Positions 18,109 to 27,024 of a stretch of DNA of 64,000 nucleotides are shown here, piece by piece. Positions within the stretch are counted from its first letter, which is position 1. The number at the start of each line of letters is the position of its first letter. The notes beneath the pieces are model-generated. The model saw nothing but the letters and a program-made list of their open reading frames with translations. It made no database searches and was not told the DNA's origin. Made by a program: the position numbers and the translations under genes. This DNA is from Actomonas aquatica (GTDB taxonomy: Bacteria > Verrucomicrobiota > Verrucomicrobiia > Opitutales > Opitutaceae): NCBI RefSeq assembly GCF_019679435.2, contig NZ_CP139781.1, positions 5,390,001 to 5,454,000 of the forward strand, read 5' to 3'.

Positions 18109-18800
18109 ATGAGCCAAACGACCCTCGCCGAATTTGTAGACCGCACCAAGAACCGCGACCGGGGCCAGGGGCTCTTCGAATTGGAGAGCGATCGATTCCT
18201 CGAGGTGAACCTGAACGGGGAGATCTGGATGAAGATGGGGGCGATGGTCGCCTATAATGGTCAGGTGAAGTTTACCCGGGAGAACCTGCTGTCGCAGGGG
18301 TTCGGGAACCTCCTCAAAAAGGCGGTGAGTGGGGAAGGGGCGAAGCTGACGAAGGCGGAAGGGCAGGGGGCCGTGTATCTGGCCGATGCGGGCAAGAAGA
18401 TCACGGTGCTGAAGCTGGAGAACGAAGCCATCGTGGTGAACGGCAACGACGTGCTGGCCTTTGAGCCGCAGATCAAATGCGACATCAAGATGATGAAAAA
18501 GGTGGCGGCGATGTTGTCGGGCGGCCTCTTCAACGTGCGTTTGGAAGGCACGGGTTTGGTGGCGATCACCACGACTACGACCCGATCACCTTGCCGGTGG
18601 ATCCGGGATTCCCGGTGACGACGGACCCCAATGCCACGGTGGCGTGGTCAGGTAACCTGGAGCCCGCCTTTAAGAAGGACGTCTCCTTCAAAACCTTCCT
18701 CGGTCGCGGCAGCGGCGAAAGCATCCAAATGGAGTTCAGCGGCACCGGCTTCGTCGTCGTCCAACCTTATGAGGAAGTCTATATGCAATCGGGGGGATGA
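18109..18800 (+). pseudogene. AIM24 family protein (DUF124), frameshifted
   Basis: Two adjacent frames together make one AIM24-type protein of about 230 residues. Frame 1 runs from 18109 through ...[10 protein letters not shown] (to about 18569). The family's C-terminal half ([20 protein letters not shown]..., then [12 protein letters not shown] and [16 protein letters not shown]) continues only in the frame that ends at 18800. The join at about 18566-18571 behaves as loss of a single base; read as is, frame 1 ends in 17 unrelated residues. Both halves keep family-like sequence, so the lesion is recent or a sequencing error. AIM24 homologues are beta-sandwich proteins of unclear function. The AT-rich NACHT gene begins just downstream. 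Confidence 0.8.
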
Positions 18801-18877
18801 CTTTACCTAGAATTGAGGTGTTTGGCGCGTGTGTATAGAGATGTTGAGGGAATCGGTTGATGAAAGGATGAAGTTTT

Positions 18878-21235
18878 ATGATTGGAGATGAGCAAAAAGA
18901 TCAACGGATGAGTAAGATTCGCGATGAGGTTCGGGAACTGCATCCGCTCTTGAATAAGTTATTCTCTAAAATGCAGACTCTTTTGCGTTTTGAGTATACG
19001 CATGGGGCAGATGAAAAGGGGGCGGATTTTATCATTGAGAAGGAAGATGTTACGCTAAGGCAGAGCACGTATGTTGGAGTTATTGCTAAAGTCGGCAATA
19101 TTGGGATTCCTGAGCTTGCTAAAATCTACATGCAGCTTGATCAGTGTATGGTTGAAAGGCCATTTAGGAATGGAAAGGTTAATATTGTTATCAATGAGCA
19201 TTGGGTGGTTACGAATGGTAAGATTAGCGAAAAGGCAAAGGAGTCGATCGAGGCGAAATACCGGGGGAAAAGTGTATTCTTTTTATCGCGTCAGAACTTG
19301 GTTCGCTTGATTGATGATAACCTTCCTTCCTATTGGACCGATTTGGATTTAGACGTAGGGGATTATCTTGAATCGGAGTTGCGATATGTTGAGGAGTTGG
19401 ATAGGTCCCTGGCGATTGTTCCGGATATAGATTGTAGGTTCTATGTAGAGCAGAACGTTCATAGGTTGAAGGAGATATCAGATTTTCAAGCGGGTATCCG
19501 GAAAAGGTATCCTGATCGAGTTGATTGCCGAGATGAAATTCTTGAAAACAGGTTAGTCTATTTGGAAGGGGATGCAGGTTCAGGTAAATCTAAACTGGTG
19601 AGGCAAATTGTTAGGGATTGTTCCGATCCCAAACGCTACCAAGATTCTCCGTGTGTTCCTGTCGTGGTTTCTGCCAAGGATTTACTTAAGCGATGGAGCG
19701 TAGACCTGGAGACGTTGCTTCACGAGCGCCTAAAGAAGCAAGGTGCGATTCTGTTGGATAGTAATATCAACTTTATTTTTTTGGTAGATGGGCTTGATGA
19801 GGTTCGTTTAAGTCAAGAGGCGGTTAAGGATTTCATGGAGGGCTTGCGAAAGCAGGTTATAGGAAATGAGCGCTACAGGATTCTCGTTACATCGCGATCA
19901 AACCGTTCGAATATGACGGAAAACTATGGTTTGCATAGTTGGCGGCAGCTTGAGTTGTATCCTCTTACGACTGCGCAAATTTTTAAGTTCATTCAGCATT
20001 TGTGTAAAAATGTTACAAAGGATGGTCGGCTTTTTGAAGACATTAAAGATTCAAAAATCTTTCGTGAGATGCCGAAGAATCCTATCGCGGCTATTCTCTT
20101 GGCGGAGGTTTTGCGGCAGAAGGTTGATGAGCTACCTTCTTCATTGCCCGAGCTCTATTCCAAATATTTCGAAGTCGTGCTCGGCCGTTGGGAGGTCTCG
20201 AAAGGGCTGCAGTCGGTAAAGGAGTATGAGGCATTGGATTCAATTCTGATGCGAATTGCGACCTATATGCTCAATAATCAGCTAGATGAAATGAGCCTAG
20301 ATGAAGCTGAGGGATATTTTAAAGAATATCTGGAGGAGAGGAATCTCGGTGTTAGTGCCCAGAGATTGTTGGATAATTTGTCGGAAAGGTTTGAAATTGC
20401 TCATGTTGATCGGGACTCTAACCGATTTCTTTTTAAGCATAAAACATTTACGGAGTTTTTGCACGCAAAGGGGTTGGTTGTTAATGGTGGTTTTGCGGTG
20501 GATGTGAGGGCATTTGATATATACTGGGTGAACTCCTATTATTTTTACATTGGTCTGCGTAGGGATTGCCCGAGGGTTTTGGAGGAAATAAGTGCCTTGG
20601 CTCCTGAAAGTGAGATGGCCAGGTGGGTAAAGATTGATGCATTGGCAACCTATATGCTCGCTGGTTATGCTACGCCATATAGCACGATAAAGAAGGCATT
20701 GCGATCAGCGCTCTCTGAGGCTGCTGACGTTTTGTATGATGCGATAGTTTTGCGTAAGGGACGGATGCTCATGTCTTGGTCGGAAATGCATTTGCTTTGG
20801 CTTTTTCAATATATCTTTAAAAATAATTATGGTTATCATTTTTTTAAGGATGCGATTGAGGACATCGCATTGGATATATCCAGTGAAATAATGGAGGATG
20901 AAAAGAAGGCCTTTTCGCTTTTTCTTCTGAATGTGACATATTTTAGAATAACGGGTGTTGAAAATTTAGATTACATTATGAATTCAGAGCTTGATAGTAT
21001 TCCGCTCTGTATCCAGTTCGGAATTCGTCATGAGAGTGGAGTGTTTAAAACTAAAAATGTTCAAATTAAGAAGCTGGATAAGCGCATAAAGAAAATGCTC
21101 GTTAGTGGGGATAGACTAATACGCAAGGACGGTGGGAGACTAAAAGGGCCGTCCAAAATGCAGCGATTATTGAATTTGATGTATGAAACCCCGTTGTCGG
21201 AGAGAAAAGATCAATTCAAGAAGGGGGCCGACTGA
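18878..21235 (+). CDS. bacterial NACHT-domain NTPase, candidate anti-phage protein
   Basis: The 785-residue protein is a STAND-type NTPase. The P-loop GDAGSGKS is at about residues 231-238, followed by the NACHT-type Walker B FLVDGLDEVR at about 301-310 (the D-G-x-D-E signature that separates NACHT from other AAA-like NTPases) and sensor RILVTSR near 334-340. Residues 1-180 form a separate N-terminal domain. Around 47-75, DEKGADFII...YVGVIAKVGN has the spacing of a restriction-endonuclease-like fold, but the expected E/Q two residues before the lysine is isoleucine, so activity is doubtful. The helical C-terminal half (about 450-785) would be the sensor. G+C is plainly lower than in all neighbours, and codon use is A/T-rich (many AAA, GTT, GAT), so it was acquired. 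It is a single-gene unit with GAAAGGATGAAG upstream of the ATG. Similar bNACHT proteins protect against phage; that role here is inferred. Confidence 0.85.
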   Translation: MIGDEQKDQRMSKIRDEVRELHPLLNKLFSKMQTLLRFEYTHGADEKGADFIIEKEDVTLRQSTYVGVIAKVGNIGIPELAKIYMQLDQCMVERPFRNGKVNIVINEHWVVTNGKISEKAKESIEAKYRGKSVFFLSRQNLVRLIDDNLPSYWTDLDLDVGDYLESELRYVEELDRSLAIVPDIDCRFYVEQNVHRLKEISDFQAGIRKRYPDRVDCRDEILENRLVYLEGDAGSGKSKLVRQIVRDCSDPKRYQDSPCVPVVVSAKDLLKRWSVDLETLLHERLKKQGAILLDSNINFIFLVDGLDEVRLSQEAVKDFMEGLRKQVIGNERYRILVTSRSNRSNMTENYGLHSWRQLELYPLTTAQIFKFIQHLCKNVTKDGRLFEDIKDSKIFREMPKNPIAAILLAEVLRQKVDELPSSLPELYSKYFEVVLGRWEVSKGLQSVKEYEALDSILMRIATYMLNNQLDEMSLDEAEGYFKEYLEERNLGVSAQRLLDNLSERFEIAHVDRDSNRFLFKHKTFTEFLHAKGLVVNGGFAVDVRAFDIYWVNSYYFYIGLRRDCPRVLEEISALAPESEMARWVKIDALATYMLAGYATPYSTIKKALRSALSEAADVLYDAIVLRKGRMLMSWSEMHLLWLFQYIFKNNYGYHFFKDAIEDIALDISSEIMEDEKKAFSLFLLNVTYFRITGVENLDYIMNSELDSIPLCIQFGIRHESGVFKTKNVQIKKLDKRIKKMLVSGDRLIRKDGGRLKGPSKMQRLLNLMYETPLSERKDQFKKGAD

Positions 21236-21472
21236 AGGCGTTAGGTCTTGCGGGCCAAACGGAGCCAAACGGGCAGGCGTAAGGGCAGGCGTAAGGGGTG
21301 GCAGGCGTAAGGGGTCAGGCTTTGTAGTTTGTAGTCGACCCGTAGGACGTGAGGTCGCTGCTCTCGAGTGGGGCACGCTGAAGACGTCAGGTCTTGAGGG
21401 GCTGTTGCCCAAATCCAACTAATTGGTGCTCAATGCGATAGAGGCATCGAACCTGCTGCGTAGAGCGCCCAT
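21236..21472. repeat. short direct repeats and transposon-edge-like sequence
   Basis: Three GGCAGGCGTAAGGG-type repeats lie at about 21270-21312, then GGGGTCAGGCTTTGTAGTTT at about 21313. GAAGACGTCAGGTCTTGA at 21380 recurs twice at 25537-25608. This is the boundary between the NACHT gene and the IS remnant. Confidence 0.6.
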
Positions 21473-22513
21473 ATGATGGGCCATCACGAAGGACAGAAGG
21501 AGTTGTTCGCGTATCAGGTCGACATGGACAAGCGGGTGCATTGCGACCATCCACTCCGGCGGGTGCTCGCGCACGTGGATTTTGGTTTTGTGCGCACGGC
21601 GGTTGCACACACCTACGGTTCGAACGGGCACGTCTCGGCCGATCCGGTGGTGCTGGTAAAGCTGATGTTTTTGCTCTTCTGCGAGAACGTGCGCAGTGAG
21701 CGTGAACTGATGCGGCGGGTGCCCGAGCGGCTCGATTGGTTGTGGTTCCTGGGGTTTGGTTTGGAGGACTCGGTGCCCAATCATAGCGTGTTGTCCAAGG
21801 CGCGTGCACGCTGGGGCGCAGAGTTGTTCGAGATGCTTTTCGTGCAGACCGTGCGTCAGTGCGTGGAAGCCGGGTTGGTGGACGGAGCCAAGGTGCACAT
21901 GGACGGCAGTCTGATCGACGCCGACGCTTCGCGCGACAGTGTCATCAAAGCGGATACCCAGACCATCGCTCGTATCCGCGAAGCCTACGGCGCGCAGGAA
22001 CGAAAGCTCGACGAAGGCAAACCACCCTCGGCGCGCTGCACCACCAACCTGACTATGCTGAGCCGCACTGACCCGGATGCGCCCTGCGTCTCAAAAGGAC
22101 CACGTAGCGGCACCGCGCGCCCGCGATACAAGCATCACCGAGTGGTGGACGATCGTCACGGCGTGATCACCGCAGTGGAAACCACCGCTGGTGACGTAGC
22201 CGAGAACGAACAGGTGCTACCGTTGGTCGAGCAACACGAGCGCAACACCGGGAAGCAAACCACCGCCGTAGTCGCAGACCGGGGCTACGGCACCGTAGGA
22301 ACCTACTGCGCTTTGGTAGAACAAGGCGTGCGTCCGCACATCAGTGCGATGCACGACACCGCCAAGAAAGACACCGGCAAGTTTACCAAGGAACAGTTCC
22401 GCTACGATAGCTCCGAAGACGCCTACGTTTGCCCGGTCGGACACCGCCTTAAACCGAAACGAAAACACGCTCGACGACAGATGACCGACTATGTCGCGGA
22501 CAAAAGGGTCTGA
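21473..22513 (+). mobile_element. IS1182-type transposase, C-terminally truncated
   Basis: The 346-residue frame has the N-terminal DUF772-type domain (DPVVLVKLMFLLFCENVRSE, then NHSVLSKARARWG) and the start of the DDE transposase domain: first aspartate in VHMDGSLIDADAS and second in VVADRGYGTVG. It breaks off after RQMTDYVADKRV. IS1182-type transposases normally run on for about 100 residues with a cysteine-rich region and the segment that carries the last catalytic glutamate. The element is therefore probably dead. Its right edge (about 22507) is followed by short repeats rather than a clear terminal inverted repeat. It lies immediately downstream of the AT-rich NACHT gene and may mark how that gene arrived. 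Confidence 0.88.
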
Positions 22514-23004
22514 GTCGGTCGGGGTCATGTCGTCACATTGTCAGCATTTGGGGTCCAGTCGGGCGGGGTCATGTCGTTACATTGTCAGCATTTGGGGGTA
22601 AGTGGGCTGATGGGGGCGTGTCGTCATATTGTTGGGCAGGCGATGGAGTGGCTTCCTTGCCGTCGGGGGAGAGCCTGTCGGATGGGTCTTCGCGGTCGCG
22701 GCGCGGTTCGGTCATCGCGGAACGATCCCGTGGCCGCGGGATCGAGTCCTACAAAATGGGTTGGTTGGCCGGGAGGGGATCGAGGATGCAGGTTGCGGTC
22801 GGACTGACGCGGCTGCGATTACGCCGTCCGGGGGCAGTCGGAAGGGGTCGTGTCGTTACGTGTCTACAATTTCACCGGGCATTGAGATTGAGAGCGCGGA
22901 GTTGGGTTGGTTGGGGGGGGGGCTGGATTGGGTCTTTGCGTTGGAAGAGGCCCGGGAGTCGGCAGGTCCGGTCTTAGGCTGGCTAGGGCGGAAAATCGAA
23001 AATT
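22514..23004. repeat. three degenerate direct repeats in a gene-free stretch
   Basis: The unit GGGGTCATGTCGTYACATTG, followed by TCAGCATTTGGGG, appears at about 22521-22554 and 22565-22598. A decayed third copy (GGGGGCGTGTCGTCATATTG) is at 22612 and GGGGTCGTGTCGTTACGTGT is near 22845. These resemble transposase-binding repeats at an IS end. No gene is convincing here. Confidence 0.55.
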
Positions 23005-23092
23005 GGCAGAAAGTTGTCACCTGGGTCCGGCGGAGTGGCACCTATAGGTGTAACGCAGGCCGAACCGGTGATCTTGCCGGGTCGGATCTGCT
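23005..23092 (+). promoter_or_regulatory. conserved structured leader, copy 1
   Basis: About 85 bases nearly identical to 26269-26355, each lying just ahead of a paralogous small membrane-protein gene. It contains the perfect palindrome CACCTATAGGTG, outer GTCACC that can pair with GGTGAT, and a CCGG...CCGG stem. The sequence AACGCAGGCC followed by GCCGGG faintly recalls c-di-GMP-I riboswitch cores, but the GNRA loop is absent. Confidence 0.35.
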
Positions 23093-23133
23093 CCAGACCC
23101 AAACCCACCGCAGACCACCAACCCATTTCCAGA

Positions 23134-23433
23134 ATGACTTCCTCCTCCGATCTTCCCGTTTCCGCTTCCATCGCCGCCTCTGACAAGCCCCGCGACGCTG
23201 AGGCGAGTGCCAATGCCGGTGCTGCGGCTGCGTCCCATCGGGGCGTGCAGAATCCTTTTCAGGCGCTGGTGGCGATCACCGCGCTGTGTGCGGTGGCCTC
23301 GGTGAGCATCGTGGCGCTGGCCTTTTGCCTGACCCAAACGATCTCTGCGACCGGCCTCTGGGCGGTCGCCGCCATGTCCGCCGCTCCCGCCGCGATGGGC
23401 TTTGGCATCGCCTACCTGCTGATGAAGCGATGA
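23134..23433 (+). CDS. small two-helix membrane protein, paralogue 1
   Basis: A 99-residue protein. The start at 23134 (MTSSSDLPVSA) is chosen because the paralogue at 26396 starts identically after the same leader. A disordered Ser/Ala-rich N-terminus (about 45 residues) is followed by the conserved GVQNPFQALVAITALCAVAS and two hydrophobic helices (VAITALCAVASVSIVALAFCL; GLWAVAAMSAAPAAMGFGIAYLL). No family was recognised. The gene converges on a REC-histidine kinase gene, and the arrangement is duplicated 3.2 kb downstream. Its stop is five bases before a B-type palindrome. Confidence 0.7.
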   Translation: MTSSSDLPVSASIAASDKPRDAEASANAGAAAASHRGVQNPFQALVAITALCAVASVSIVALAFCLTQTISATGLWAVAAMSAAPAAMGFGIAYLLMKR

Positions 23434-23904
23434 GCGGAATCCGCCGTCGCTCTTCGAGCTATGGCGAGACCGGGGGAATTTAACGCAAAGACGCGAAGGG
23501 CGCAGAGCGGTGAGGCAGTGCTTTTTTTTGCACCAAGGCAGCGTCCTCCGTCGCTCTACGAGCTTTGGCGGACAAGAAGAGAGCAAAGCCGAGAGGCATC
23601 GCGTGTTGGCCAGCGGAATACGCGGAAGCGGGGAGGCACCCGCGCTATGGCGAGATCGGGGAGTTTTACCCGCAGCCCCTCCAGCGGCGTGCAGGTGACA
23701 CATCGCGCGGCTGCGGAACAGGGATAGGCACAGATGTCTTCAGTCTGGAGGGCGGTTGGAAGGCTTTGCGTTCTCTGCGTGCTTTGCGTTCTTTACGTTA
23801 AAATTTCGCGGGGAAGGGGGCGTTCCCTGTCCGCCATAGCTCGTCAGCGACGGCGGATGCGGTCTTGGTGTTGAATCTGCCTCGCACGCGCGGCGGTGGG
23901 CGGG
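23434..23904. repeat. repeat cluster (families B and C)
   Basis: B palindromes lie at about 23440-23466, 23546-23577 and 23828-23858. C repeats (AACGCAAAGACGCGAAGG and inverted TGCGTTCTTTACGTTAAA) lie at about 23482-23510 and 23764-23800. Almost the same B-C-B series follows copy 2 at 26684-26823, so it was included in the duplication. Confidence 0.75.
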
Positions 23905-24966
23905 TCAGGGGGAGCTGGGGAGTTCGAACCAGAACTCGGCGCCTTCGCCGGGGGCGCTTTCGACGCCGACCTGGCCGTGATGCTTGGCGATGATGCGGCG
24001 CACGATGCTCAGGCCGAGGCCGTGGCCTTTGGCGTGACGCATGGCGACATCGGTGAAGGCCGAGAACGCGGTGGCCTGCGCGACGGCGTCCATGCCCGGG
24101 CCGTGGTCGCGGACGGCGAAGCGGGTGTGGGTGCCGTTGGGCAGGGCGGCGGCTTTGATTTCGATGCGCGGGTCGGGTCCGCCGTATTTGGCGGCGTTGC
24201 TCAGGAGGTTGGTCCAGACGTGCACCAGCCAGGGGGCGAAACCGACGACCGCGGGCCAGCGGTCGGGCAGGGAGACGGTGGCATTGGCTGGGCGCAGGAC
24301 GTGTTCGACGCGCAGGAGGGCTTCGTTGACGAGCTCGGCGGAATCGATGGCTTCCGTGGTGATGCTTTCGCGGCGCAGGCCGGCGAGGAGCAGCATCTCA
24401 TCGACGATGTTGACGAGGCGTTTGGCGGAGTCCTGCAGGGAGTTGAGGTTGTGGGCGACCTTCTCGTAATCCTGCTTCTGCATCATCATCTGCGCGAGTT
24501 CGATGCGGCCGGTGATCATGCCGAGGGGCGAGCGCAGGTCGTGCGCGACGGTGTGGGCAAAGGCGTCGAGTTCATCCAGCAGCGCCTTTCGTTCGAGGCG
24601 GGCGTGGATGGAGTGCAGCAGCTCTTCGTTGGTGAAGGGTTTGGTGATGAAGTCATCGGCGCCGAGGTCCATGCCGTGGCGCATGTTTTCACGTTCGGCG
24701 CGGGCGGTGACGACGATGACCGGGACGAGCTTCAATTCGTCGTGGGCGCGCAACCGCTCGATGACGTCGAACCCGCTCATGCCGGGCATGGCGAGGTCGG
24801 TGATGATGAGGTCGGGCCTGAGGGTTTCCAGTCGCGCAAACGCATCTTCACCGGACGTGGCGGTGATCACGACGTAGCCGTGTCTCTCGAGGATGGTGGC
24901 GGTGGAGCGTAGCACCGTGGTCTCGTCGTCGATGAGCAGAATTTGGGGGCGCTCGATTACATTCAT
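23905..24966 (-). CDS. REC-HisKA-HATPase hybrid regulator, paralogue 1
   Basis: A 353-residue soluble protein with the receiver first. ILLIDDETTVLRS starts the REC domain, the phospho-acceptor is D57 in IITDLAMPGMSG, and K of ITKPF is near residue 107. A dimerisation/phosphoacceptor box FAHTVAHDLRSPLGMITGR lies near residue 150, followed by the HATPase N-box (NLLSNAAKYGG) and G boxes (DHGPGMDAVAQ; GHGLGLSIVRRII). It probably takes phosphate from another kinase or modulates one through its own kinase core. Start at 24966 (MNVIERPQ) matches the paralogue at 28086. The two differ at nine positions by eye. Both converge on a small membrane-protein gene. Confidence 0.92.
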   Translation of the reverse strand: MNVIERPQILLIDDETTVLRSTATILERHGYVVITATSGEDAFARLETLRPDLIITDLAMPGMSGFDVIERLRAHDELKLVPVIVVTARAERENMRHGMDLGADDFITKPFTNEELLHSIHARLERKALLDELDAFAHTVAHDLRSPLGMITGRIELAQMMMQKQDYEKVAHNLNSLQDSAKRLVNIVDEMLLLAGLRRESITTEAIDSAELVNEALLRVEHVLRPANATVSLPDRWPAVVGFAPWLVHVWTNLLSNAAKYGGPDPRIEIKAAALPNGTHTRFAVRDHGPGMDAVAQATAFSAFTDVAMRHAKGHGLGLSIVRRIIAKHHGQVGVESAPGEGAEFWFELPSSP

Positions 24967-25733
24967 AGGGCGTGGGTCTGCCGGGTCGGCAGGCGATGGG
25001 CTGCATGCGGCCAGCTGCAGGCAAGGCGAAGGGCAAGGCGAAGGGCAAGGCGGCGAGTCGAGGTCCGGGGACCTTACAGCAGGTGGCCGTGCAATACAAC
25101 CGGGGGATATTGCTAGACCCGGTGTAGGGGGATGGCCGGGGTGGGGGAGGAAGATCGGTTCCGAAATGCCTACGCCGTCGCTCGATGAGCTATGGGGAGA
25201 CCGGGGGAATTTAACGCAAAGACGCGAAGGACGCAGAGCGGTGGGGCAGTGCTTTTTTAACACCAAGGCAGCGTCCTCCGTCGCTCTACGAGCTTTGGCG
25301 GACAAGAAGACAGGAAAGCCGAGAGGCATCGTGTGTTGGCCCGCGGAACACGCGGAATGACACGGAAGTGGAGTGGCACCCGCCGTCGCTCTACGAGCTT
25401 TGGCGAGACCGGGGAGTTTTACCCGCAGACCCTCCAGCGGCGTGCAGGTGACACATCGCGCGGTTCCGGGACAGGGATGGGCGCTGATGCGGAGAGGCAG
25501 GTCTTTTTTTTACCACAGAATCCACAGGGATCCCCAGAAGACGTCAGGTCTTGACTCTTGACGGGCGGTGCGGAGGCACCCTGAAGACGTCAGGTCTTGA
25601 CTCTTGACAGAGGGGGAGACGAGGCGGGTTCGGAAAGTGCTTTCCTGAGGTCCGGGCCCGCAGCTACTGAGTAGGTAACAGGTCCGCTGGGTGAGTGAAC
25701 GAACTTGGGGTTCTTCGTGGTTGAAGCGTCTGT
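24967..25733. repeat. duplicated leader and repeat cluster
   Basis: 24967-25130 upstream of the kinase repeats 28087-28245, including tandem GCAAGGCGAAGG units (fewer in copy 2). Then come B and C repeats at about 25158-25300 and 25380-25400, followed by a 46-bp-spaced direct repeat GAAGACGTCAGGTCTTGACT at 25537 and 25583. No gene. Confidence 0.7.
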
Positions 25734-26132
25734 TCAAAAACCTGCTCGGTAATTCACCACCACCAACTGGTCTATGCCGAGGTCGGTGTCCCAACGCCAT
25801 GTCACTTTGAGGATAAGGGGATACGGTTGGTCCTTCAGTGACACCTCATAAACGAAATCCCCATTCCGCTGCCCTTGGAATTCCCCTGAAAGATACCGGC
25901 CACGTTCGCTTCTTTCCGGGATCAGCCGAGTTGCAACTACGGTCCAAGATTCGGTAGGGGCGATGTGGGCGGTGATGATTTCGGTGATCGCGCGATTCTC
26001 GTCAGACTCCTCCATGCGATCGCGGAAGAACACGCCTCCCACAAGAGCCGACAAAATCCCGATGCCTAGCCCGAGGGAGATCACCTTAACGAGCAGGGGA
26101 GATGCTTTCTTTTTCGATTTTAGTTCGAACAC
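25734..26132 (-). CDS. hypothetical membrane-anchored protein
   Basis: A 132-residue protein with GTG start at 26130-26132. A basic N-terminus (MFELKSKKK) precedes one transmembrane helix (VKVISLGLGIGILSALVGGVFF, about residues 15-36). The rest is an extracytoplasmic domain of mixed alpha/beta character (AITEIITAHIAPTESWTVVA; GDFVYEVSLKDQPYPLILKV). It resembles small cytochrome-associated or DUF-type anchored proteins only in layout, and I recognise no family. It sits between the two copies of the duplicated module, so it may have been separated by, or have arrived with, the duplication. Confidence 0.65.
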   Translation of the reverse strand: MFELKSKKKASPLLVKVISLGLGIGILSALVGGVFFRDRMEESDENRAITEIITAHIAPTESWTVVATRLIPERSERGRYLSGEFQGQRNGDFVYEVSLKDQPYPLILKVTWRWDTDLGIDQLVVVNYRAGF

Positions 26133-26268
26133 AGCGATTAAATCTAGGCCCGGTCGGAGGCTTCATTGATTCTCATCGTAAGCTGAAGAGAGAGGCAAGG
26201 GCTCCGGCCGACGTTGGGTCGTGATCCCGAAGTCGGGTGGTGGGCTCGCGCGGTCGATTAAGAAAAGC

Positions 26269-26355
26269 GGCAGAAAGTTGTCACCTGGGTCCTGCGGAGT
26301 GGCACCTATAGGTGTAACGCAGGCCGCACCGGTGATCTTGCCGGGGTGGATCTGC
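26269..26355 (+). promoter_or_regulatory. conserved structured leader, copy 2
   Basis: Counterpart of 23005-23092. Here the CTGCG...CGCAG stem around the CACCTATAGGTG hairpin is perfect, whereas copy 1 has one mismatch. It ends about 40 bases before the ATG at 26396. Confidence 0.35.
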
Positions 26356-26395
26356 CTCAACCGAACCCACCGCTGACAACCCACCCATTCCCAAA

Positions 26396-26674
26396 ATGAC
26401 TTCCTCTTCCGATCTTTCCGCTTCCGCCTCTCATGCTGCCACCGACACGGACACGCGTGCCGATACGGGCGCAGTTGCCCGCCAAGGCGTGCAGAATCCT
26501 TTCCAGGCAATGGTGGCGATCACCGCGCTGTGCGCCGTGGCTTCCGTGAGCATCGTGGCCCTGGCCTTTTGCCTGACCCAAACGATCTCCGCCTCCGGCC
26601 TCTGGGCCGTCGCCGCCATGGCCGCCGCCCCCATCGCCATGGGACTCGGCATGGCCTTTCTGCTGCAGCGATGA
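26396..26674 (+). CDS. small two-helix membrane protein, paralogue 2
   Basis: A 92-residue paralogue of the protein at 23134. The disordered N-terminus is shorter and diverged (ATDTDTRADTGAVARQ). The membrane half is nearly identical: GVQNPFQAMVAITALCAVAS, then a helix through VALAFCLTQTIS and a second helix GLWAVAAMAAAPIAMGLGMA. The conserved membrane part against a drifting tail implies selection on the helices. Same structured leader and same convergent regulator as copy 1. Function unknown. Confidence 0.7.
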   Translation: MTSSSDLSASASHAATDTDTRADTGAVARQGVQNPFQAMVAITALCAVASVSIVALAFCLTQTISASGLWAVAAMAAAPIAMGLGMAFLLQR

Positions 26675-27024
26675 GCGGAATCCGCCGTCGCTCTACGAGC
26701 TATGGCGAGACCGGGGGAATTTAACGCAAAGACGCGAAGGGCGCAGAGCAGTGAGGCAGTGCTTTTTTAAACACCAAGGCAGCGTCCTCCGTCGCTCTAC
26801 GAGCTTTGGCGGACAAGAAGACAGCAAAGCCGGGAGGCATCCGCCGTCGCTCTTTGAGCTATGGCGAGACAATGAGCCGGTAGGCGAATCGCTATCCGTG
26901 TTTATCTGTGTGCATCCGTGGTTAAAAACTACGGTGGAGTGGCTTCCCTGTCCGCCATAGCTCGTAGAGCGACGGAGGATGTGGCCTTGGTGTTTAACCT
27001 ACGTCGGACCGCTGTGGGATAGGG
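26675..27024. repeat. repeat cluster after paralogue 2
   Basis: B palindromes lie at about 26684-26709, 26785-26818, 26839-26868 and 26948-26979. A C repeat is at 26720, and the right arm only of a repeat A (ending CATCCGTGGTTAAAAAC) is at about 26872-26931. Confidence 0.75.

Noticed and set aside
21473..22513. Intact insertion sequence
   Set aside because: The transposase ends before the last catalytic segment and no matched terminal inverted repeats were found.
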